Source: Collinsella sp.
GTDB lineage: Bacteria; Actinomycetota; Coriobacteriia; Coriobacteriales; Coriobacteriaceae
Reading direction: 5' to 3'
Length of the DNA: 25,189 nt
Assembly: GCA_022745215.1 (NCBI GenBank)
Contig: JAIIWC010000025.1
Location: 1 to 25,189, forward strand
The translations under genes and the position numbers were made by a program. Shown here in pieces: positions 20,784 to 25,189 of the stretch (position 1 is its first letter; every line of letters begins with the position of its first letter). The notes under the pieces were generated by a model. It saw only the letters and a program-made list of their open reading frames with translations, did not search any database and was not told where the DNA came from.

Positions 20784-21524
20784 ATGACGGTCTATGTGAC
20801 GGGCGATATTCACGGCGGCCTCGACATGCAAAAGCTGCGCGATTGGGATCTTGGGGATAGCCTGACGAGCGACGACTATCTGATTGTCGCGGGCGACTTT
20901 GGCTTTCCGTGGGATTTCTCTGCCGAGGAGTGCGCCGACATCGCTTGGCTGGAGTCGCGCCCCTATACCGTGCTGTTCGTCGACGGCAACCACGAACGTT
21001 TCGACCACTGGGCAGAGCGCCCCATGGAGTTGTGGCACGGTGGGCTGACGCAGCGCCTGTCGGATACCTCCCCCATACGGCGCCTGACGCGCGGCGAGGT
21101 TTTTGAGCTCGACGGCTCAACGGTCTTTACCATGGGCGGCGCCACGAGCGTGGACAAGGAATACCGCATTCCGTATTCCAGCTGGTGGCCGCAGGAGCTA
21201 CCGGACGAGCGCAACTTTGAGGAGGCGCGGACAAAGCTCGACAGCGTGGGCTGGAAGGTCGACTACGTGATCACCCACACCTGCTCCACGCGCATGCTTT
21301 CGCCCACGCTCTATCCGGGGCCCGGCTGGAATTGCCCTGCCGTTGATCGGCTTACGGCATTTTTCGATGAGCTGGAAGACCGCTTGGACTACAGGCACTG
21401 GTACTACGGGCATTTTCATCGAGATGCCAACCCGGCCGAGCGTCATACCGTGCTCTACGACTGCATCGTTCGCTTGGGCGACGAACTCCAGCCCTGGGAT
21501 GTTGCGCAGGGGTGGGGTGCCTGA
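20784..21524 (+). CDS. Calcineurin-like metallophosphoesterase
   Basis: A 246-residue protein with the full two-metal phosphoesterase set: Asp8 and His10 in VTGDIHGG, VAGDFGFPW, DGNHERFD, ITHTCSTR and YGHFHRD. The second half, with SSWWPQELP and LDYRHWYYGHFH, is typical of metallophosphatases often found in phage and Firmicute accessory DNA; the substrate is unknown. I start at 20784, since the receptor strand begins there; an upstream ATG at 20748 adds 12 residues without similarity. The stop is directly adjacent to the convergent gluQ stop. Confidence 0.85.
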   Translation: MTVYVTGDIHGGLDMQKLRDWDLGDSLTSDDYLIVAGDFGFPWDFSAEECADIAWLESRPYTVLFVDGNHERFDHWAERPMELWHGGLTQRLSDTSPIRRLTRGEVFELDGSTVFTMGGATSVDKEYRIPYSSWWPQELPDERNFEEARTKLDSVGWKVDYVITHTCSTRMLSPTLYPGPGWNCPAVDRLTAFFDELEDRLDYRHWYYGHFHRDANPAERHTVLYDCIVRLGDELQPWDVAQGWGA

Positions 21525-22529
21525 TTACTCAGCCGTTACGGTGATGTTCTCCCTGTGCTTGCGGATAACATCCCAGCTAAAGTGCTCGACCAGCCGCTCG
21601 GCAGAGCGCGGCGTGGTGTCCGGCGCGATGCCCGTTTGCCCGGCGAGCCAGCCCAGCAGCGCTTCGGGCGTGCCAAAGCGGGCGCGGAGTTCGCCCAGGT
21701 CCAGATCGCGGTCTCGTTTGGAAAGGCGGCGGCCGTCCGGTGCCATGAGCAGCGGAATATGTGCGTAGTGCGGCGTGGGCAGTCCCAACAGGTGCTGCAG
21801 ATAGATCTGGCGCGGCGTGGACCCCAGCAGGTCGCATCCGCGCACGACCTCGGTGACGCCCATGGCAGCGTCGTCGACCACCACGGCTAGCTGATAGGCA
21901 AACACGCCGTCGCTGCGGCGCACCAAAAAGTCGCCGCACTCGGTGGCGAGTGCTTCGCATTGGGCGCCGTACGTGCGATCCACAAATTCGATCACGTCGT
22001 CTGCGAGGTCGTCGACGGTGGGCACGCGCAGACGTGTGGCCGGCGCGCGCAGGGCGCTGCGGCGGGCCACCTCCTCGGCCGAAAGACTTCGGCAGGCGCC
22101 ACGGTAGATGGGCGTGCCGTCGCTCGCGTGCGGTGCACTCGCGGCGTGGAGCTCGGCGCGTGTGCAAAAGCAGGGATAGGTGAGGCCGGCGTATTGCAAC
22201 TGGTGCAGGGCGTCCTCGTACAAGTCCAGGCGGTCGTGCTGGTAGTAGGGGCCTTCGTCCCACTCCAGCCCCAGCCAGGCCAGGTCGTCAATCAATTGGG
22301 CGGCAAGTTCCGGGCGCCTGCAGCGATCGTCCAGGTCCTCAATGCGTAACACGATACTGCCGCCCTGGCTGCGGGCCGAAAGCCATGCGCACAGGCAGCT
22401 GAACACGTTGCCCAGGTGCATGCGGCCCGAGGGCGACGGGGCAAAGCGCCCCACGACGGGCGCGGGAGCGGCCGGCGTCGTTGGCGCGTCGGCGGCGGTT
22501 GTTGCTATGTTGCGTGCGTTGATGTCCAT
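21525..22529 (-). CDS. gluQ: Glutamyl-Q tRNA(Asp) synthetase
   Basis: A 334-residue paralogue of glutamyl-tRNA synthetase that lacks the anticodon-binding domain. It attaches glutamate to the queuosine base in the anticodon of tRNA-Asp. Visible are GRFAPSPSGRMHLGN at 27-41 with the HIGH-type HLGN, RIEDLDD at 62-68, the zinc-site pattern Cys120, Cys122, Tyr142 and Cys146, DGVFAYQLAVVVDD at 207-220, and the KMSKS-type LSKRD at 269-273. A 25-residue Ala/Pro-rich N-terminal extension precedes the fold. There is no ribosome site; a TATACT box sits seven bases upstream of the ATG, so the mRNA may be leaderless. Confidence 0.92.
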   Translation of the reverse strand: MDINARNIATTAADAPTTPAAPAPVVGRFAPSPSGRMHLGNVFSCLCAWLSARSQGGSIVLRIEDLDDRCRRPELAAQLIDDLAWLGLEWDEGPYYQHDRLDLYEDALHQLQYAGLTYPCFCTRAELHAASAPHASDGTPIYRGACRSLSAEEVARRSALRAPATRLRVPTVDDLADDVIEFVDRTYGAQCEALATECGDFLVRRSDGVFAYQLAVVVDDAAMGVTEVVRGCDLLGSTPRQIYLQHLLGLPTPHYAHIPLLMAPDGRRLSKRDRDLDLGELRARFGTPEALLGWLAGQTGIAPDTTPRSAERLVEHFSWDVIRKHRENITVTAE

Positions 22530-22536
22530 GCGGACG

Positions 22537-22542
22537 AGTATA
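22537..22542 (-). promoter_or_regulatory. -10 box positioned for a leaderless gluQ mRNA
   Basis: TATACT on the minus strand ends seven bases before the gluQ ATG, so transcription would start on or beside the A of the start codon. The -35 region is GC-rich and not recognisable. Confidence 0.45.
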
Positions 22543-22665
22543 GCGCGGGGCGCGGTGGGGGAGACGCTGCCGTTGCCTGCAAGTTGCTGAGGCCGCGCGT
22601 TGCGCGTGCCGGACCACCGGCTCGGCGCCTTAATCGTCGTTAATCAATCTAGCCCTCAAACGACA

Positions 22666-22701
22666 GAAACCCCGGCAGCTCTTCGCAACTGCCGGGGTTT
22701 C
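22666..22701. other. Perfect 13-bp hairpin
   Basis: GAAACCCCGGCAG at 22666-22678 is exactly complementary to 22689-22701, with a 10-nt loop. There is no T run outside the stem, although the plus-strand stem ends in GGGGTTTC. The gene-free stretch 22543-23038 otherwise holds an imperfect inverted repeat (22740-22777) and repeat copy 2; I see no coding sequence there. Confidence 0.55.
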
Positions 22702-22874
22702 CGCGGAAAAGGGGGACATGATCCTCGAGCGGACGGCAAAGGGGCAAACCGTTTTCGCTCAACTGCTTTATGCCCCTCAACTGGCGGCTCAATCAGCGCA
22801 TGCCGCGCCCACACAAAGCCGCTACACCTGTGATGGAGCTATGAAGTGGTATCTATTGCCGGAGCGGGCTATGC

Positions 22875-22923
22875 CAAGGAGTGTCCCAGATTGCCGGCAG
22901 ATAAGGAACGTCCCCAGGTGCCG
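22875..22923 (-). repeat. Dispersed repeat, copy 2 (inverted relative to copy 1)
   Basis: On the minus strand this reads CGGCACCTGGGGACGTTCC, then CTGCCGGCA and CTGGGACACTCCTTG, matching 15332-15380 at about four of five positions. It lies in the gap between gluQ and the DUF2207 gene. Confidence 0.7.
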
Positions 22924-23038
22924 GCGGCGGGCGTGACTTTTGTCCCGTTTTGACGCTCCGCTGACCTAGATGTTCGTCACATGAACCCGCAAACGTGGGA
23001 CAATGACGCTACTGGTACCACAGACAAAGGATGTGCCT

Positions 23039-24985
23039 ATGAACGCCCCCGTTGCCCAGCCCTGTCGGCAGCGCCGCCTGTTTGCGCGGTTCGCTTCCGT
23101 CTGCGCACTCGTCGCGCTTGCGTTGTTGCTGCTGCCTGCCGTCGCGCACGCCGACGGCTACTCCATGAGCCAAACCTATATCGGTGCCACGGTTGAGGCC
23201 GATGGCTCGCTGACCGTTGTCGAGGGGCGCCAGTTCGATTTCGACGATGACATCAACGGCGTGTATTGGGATATCAATACAGGCTCTAACCAGCAAGGCG
23301 GCTCGGTGGTCGTCAATGTGCTGAGCGTCGAGGAAGACGACGCTGCGTTTAACAAGGTCGACAGCGCAAACAAAGGCGACGACGGCGTTTACACGGTGGA
23401 ACAGTCCGACGACGGCGTAAGGATTAAGGTGTTCAGCCCTCACGAGAGCGGCGACAGCGCAATCTACTACGTGAGTTATTCCATGACCGGTGCGGTTATG
23501 AACTGGGCCGATACCGCCGAGCTTTACTGGAAATTCGTCGGCGACGGCTGGTCGGCGGATTCCGATGACGTCGAGATGGAAGTGTACTTCGCAAATGCCG
23601 CTGCCGGGACGGCTGCCGTCAAGGGCGATAACTTCCGCGCATGGGGCCACGGCCCGCTGACGGGCGACGTGTCGCTCGATGCGGACGAGCCCATGGTCGC
23701 CTATACCATTCCCTGCGTGCATGAGGGCGAATTCGCCGAGGCACGCATCGCCTTCCCCAGCGACTGGGTGCCGCAGCTTGCCGTCTCGGGCGAAAAGCGC
23801 ATGTCGACGATTCTGAGCGAAGAGAAGGAATGGGCCGACGAGGCCAACGCTCGCCGTGAGCACGCGCGTGCGGTTGCCGGCGCGATTGCCGTGGTGTGTG
23901 TTGTCGTGGCGGCTGCCTATACCGGTGTGATCGTGATGCTTAAGCTGCGCAGGCCCAAGCCCAAGCCGCTCTTCCAGGACGAGTACTTCCGCGATGTGCC
24001 CTCGGCCGACCATCCCGCGGTGCTTGCAGCTCTCATGAGCTGGAACGATGTGCCCGATCAGGCATATATCGCCACGCTTATGAAGCTCACCGACGACCGC
24101 GTGATCAAGCTGGAAGAAGCGACCGAGACCAAGAAGAAGGGTCTGCTCCGTCGCGAAAAAGAGGAGCAGACGTATCGCATCACGGTGACCGACGAGGCCT
24201 GGAAGGCTGCCAAGAAGGACGGCATCGATCGCGATGTGCTCAAGGTCTTCTTCGCCGGCGTTAAGCCCGATAAGGACGGAGTCCGTTCGCGCACGTTTAG
24301 CGAGCTGGAGGAGTACGCTAGCGAGCGCACCACATCTGTTGGCGACAAGCTCGAGGACTATCAGAGCACGGTTAAGGGCAAGCTGGAGGCGCGCGAGTTT
24401 ATCGCATCGGATGGCACTATCGCGATGGTGGCCGGCCTGGTTCTCGGCATCATTATCGTCTTTGGCATTCTGGGCTCTCTGATCTATACCGACTTTGCGG
24501 ACGCCAACGTCGGCGCCGCTATGATCTCGATCCCCGTCACGATCGTGGGCTTTGTCCTGAGCTGCACCTTCCGCCGTTACACGCCGGAGGGCGCCGAGGT
24601 GGCGGCCCGCTGCAAGGCGCTCAAGCATTGGCTCGAGGACTTTACGCGCCTGAAGGAGGCTATCCCCAGCGACCTGATCTTGTGGAACAAACTGCTGGTG
24701 ATGGGCGTTGCCCTGGGCATTTCGAAAGAAGTGCTGCGACAGCTGGCCGAGGCCGTGCCTGCGGATCTGCGCAACAGCGACGATTTCTACGACAACTACC
24801 CCTGCTACTGGTGGTATTACCATCACTACGGCAACGAGTCTCCGCTCGATTCGTTCAACGATGTGTATCACGAGACCATTCGCGAGCTGGCTTCGAGCTC
24901 CGATAGCTCGAGCGGCGGCAGCGGCGGCGGCTTTTCCGGTGGCGGCGGTGGCGGCGCCGGCGGAGGCGGCGGCGGAACGTTCTAG
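23039..24985 (+). CDS. DUF2207 membrane protein with a glycine-rich C-terminus
   Basis: A 648-residue protein of the DUF2207 (YciQ-like) family. Residues 1-38 are a signal peptide ending AVAHA before DGYS. The extracytoplasmic region (39 to about 275) is the predicted beta-rich DUF2207 domain, with VEADGSLTVVEGRQFDFDD. A membrane span lies at about 278-300, then a cytoplasmic domain starting KLRRPKPKPLFQDEYF, and two more spans at about 459-481 and 489-509. The C-terminal 22 residues are almost only Gly and Ser and end GTF, as is common in this family. AAAGGA lies before the ATG at 23039; an ATG at 23003 in frame precedes the ribosome site. Function is unknown. Confidence 0.9.
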   Translation: MNAPVAQPCRQRRLFARFASVCALVALALLLLPAVAHADGYSMSQTYIGATVEADGSLTVVEGRQFDFDDDINGVYWDINTGSNQQGGSVVVNVLSVEEDDAAFNKVDSANKGDDGVYTVEQSDDGVRIKVFSPHESGDSAIYYVSYSMTGAVMNWADTAELYWKFVGDGWSADSDDVEMEVYFANAAAGTAAVKGDNFRAWGHGPLTGDVSLDADEPMVAYTIPCVHEGEFAEARIAFPSDWVPQLAVSGEKRMSTILSEEKEWADEANARREHARAVAGAIAVVCVVVAAAYTGVIVMLKLRRPKPKPLFQDEYFRDVPSADHPAVLAALMSWNDVPDQAYIATLMKLTDDRVIKLEEATETKKKGLLRREKEEQTYRITVTDEAWKAAKKDGIDRDVLKVFFAGVKPDKDGVRSRTFSELEEYASERTTSVGDKLEDYQSTVKGKLEAREFIASDGTIAMVAGLVLGIIIVFGILGSLIYTDFADANVGAAMISIPVTIVGFVLSCTFRRYTPEGAEVAARCKALKHWLEDFTRLKEAIPSDLILWNKLLVMGVALGISKEVLRQLAEAVPADLRNSDDFYDNYPCYWWYYHHYGNESPLDSFNDVYHETIRELASSSDSSSGGSGGGFSGGGGGGAGGGGGGTF

Positions 24986-24998
24986 CGAGCGCTTGCTT

Positions 24999-25047
24999 TG
25001 GGGTGGATCTTTCTGGGCGGTTGCCAGGGAAGATCCACCCCATTTTT
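24999..25047 (+). terminator. Strong intrinsic terminator after the DUF2207 gene
   Basis: TGGGGTGGATCTT at 24999-25011 pairs perfectly with AAGATCCACCCCA at 25030-25042, and TTTTT follows. Confidence 0.92.
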
Positions 25048-25115
25048 GTGCATCGAAACGGGCCAAACTTTCCGTTGAGGACTTTCGCGCAGGTAGCGCG
25101 TAGAGATGTGGTGTA

Positions 25116-25141
25116 AGAGGCGGGGGCATGCCCCCGCCTCT
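25116..25141. terminator. 26-bp perfect palindrome, possible terminator of a minus-strand gene
   Basis: AGAGGCGGGGGCA is exactly mirrored by TGCCCCCGCCTCT with no spacer. It sits 29 bases after the likely stop codon of a minus-strand gene leaving the window. A second hairpin, CCCTTT-CTTG-AAAGGG, lies at 25143-25158. No T run is seen on the minus strand (TTACACC). Confidence 0.45.
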
Positions 25142-25170
25142 GCCCTTTCTTGAAAGGGTTGGGACACCGC

Positions 25171-25189
25171 CTAGAATTCGTCGTTGGAG
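25171..25189 (-). CDS. Possible 3' end of a gene continuing beyond the window
   Basis: On the minus strand the last codons read Ser-Asn-Asp-Glu-Phe-stop (stop at 25173-25171), followed by two hairpins as expected after a gene. Five residues cannot identify it. Confidence 0.3.

Noticed and set aside
23009..25129. A 706-codon open frame on the minus strand opposite the DUF2207 gene
   Set aside because: It spans a gene with signal peptide, membrane spans and ribosome site, and also crosses that gene's terminator; it shows no family motif.
1..25189. CRISPR array, prophage or complete insertion sequence
   Set aside because: I saw no regularly spaced direct repeats, no phage structural genes and no transposase or integrase.

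Overview
The window is high-GC DNA with dense gene packing, ATGA overlaps and mostly ATG starts. It suggests an actinobacterium of the class Coriobacteriia, most likely Collinsella or a close relative. Pointers are the actinobacterial eno - ftsB/divIC-like - ppx order, the HisZ-HisG fusion with a small RDAC-type gene inside the histidine operon, and the character of the intergenic repeats. The genus is an inference from gene content and recall; no 16S sequence is present.

Layout. 1-341: leader with a probable terminator and a perfect 12-bp hairpin. 342-8659 (+): a complete histidine operon, hisZG (fused), hisD, hisC, hisB, hisH, hisA, hisF, hisI, a small RDAC-like gene and hisE. 8687-9598 (-): a PHP-family histidinol-phosphatase that meets hisE tail to tail and supplies the one step the operon lacks, so the whole pathway from PRPP to histidine is encoded here. 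9925-11877 (+): a stand-alone LarC C-terminal-domain protein, a YfcE phosphodiesterase and MazG. 12069-15329 (+): enolase, an FtsB/DivIC-like septum protein and an exopolyphosphatase. 15330-15628: a repeat-rich stretch with an orphan tRNA 3' half. 15629-15713 (-): tRNA-Leu(UAA), followed upstream by a TPR-like membrane-anchored protein (15745-16368, -). 16533-17206 (+): an orphan PTS IIB protein and a VOC protein. 17282-19907 (-): a DUF4342 protein, an OmpR-type response regulator and a sensor kinase, apparently one operon. 20117-20299: a 183-bp long-palindrome, MITE-like element. 20460-21524 (+): a small membrane protein and a metallophosphoesterase. 21525-22529 (-): glutamyl-Q tRNA(Asp) synthetase, possibly translated from a leaderless mRNA. 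23039-24985 (+): a DUF2207 membrane protein with a glycine-rich tail and a strong terminator. The last 140 bp hold a perfect palindrome and probably the end of a minus-strand gene.

Most of the coding content is housekeeping. The less ordinary features are the HisZG fusion, the small protein translationally coupled to hisI, the orphan LarC2 domain, the DUF4342-two-component operon and several families of intergenic inverted repeats. The repeats include a roughly 49-bp unit present twice (15332-15380 and, inverted, 22875-22923), and two hairpins that carry a related GGGGAC/GTCCCC core in the loop (5318-5358 and 8655-8687). I see no CRISPR array, no insertion sequence with a transposase and no prophage genes.
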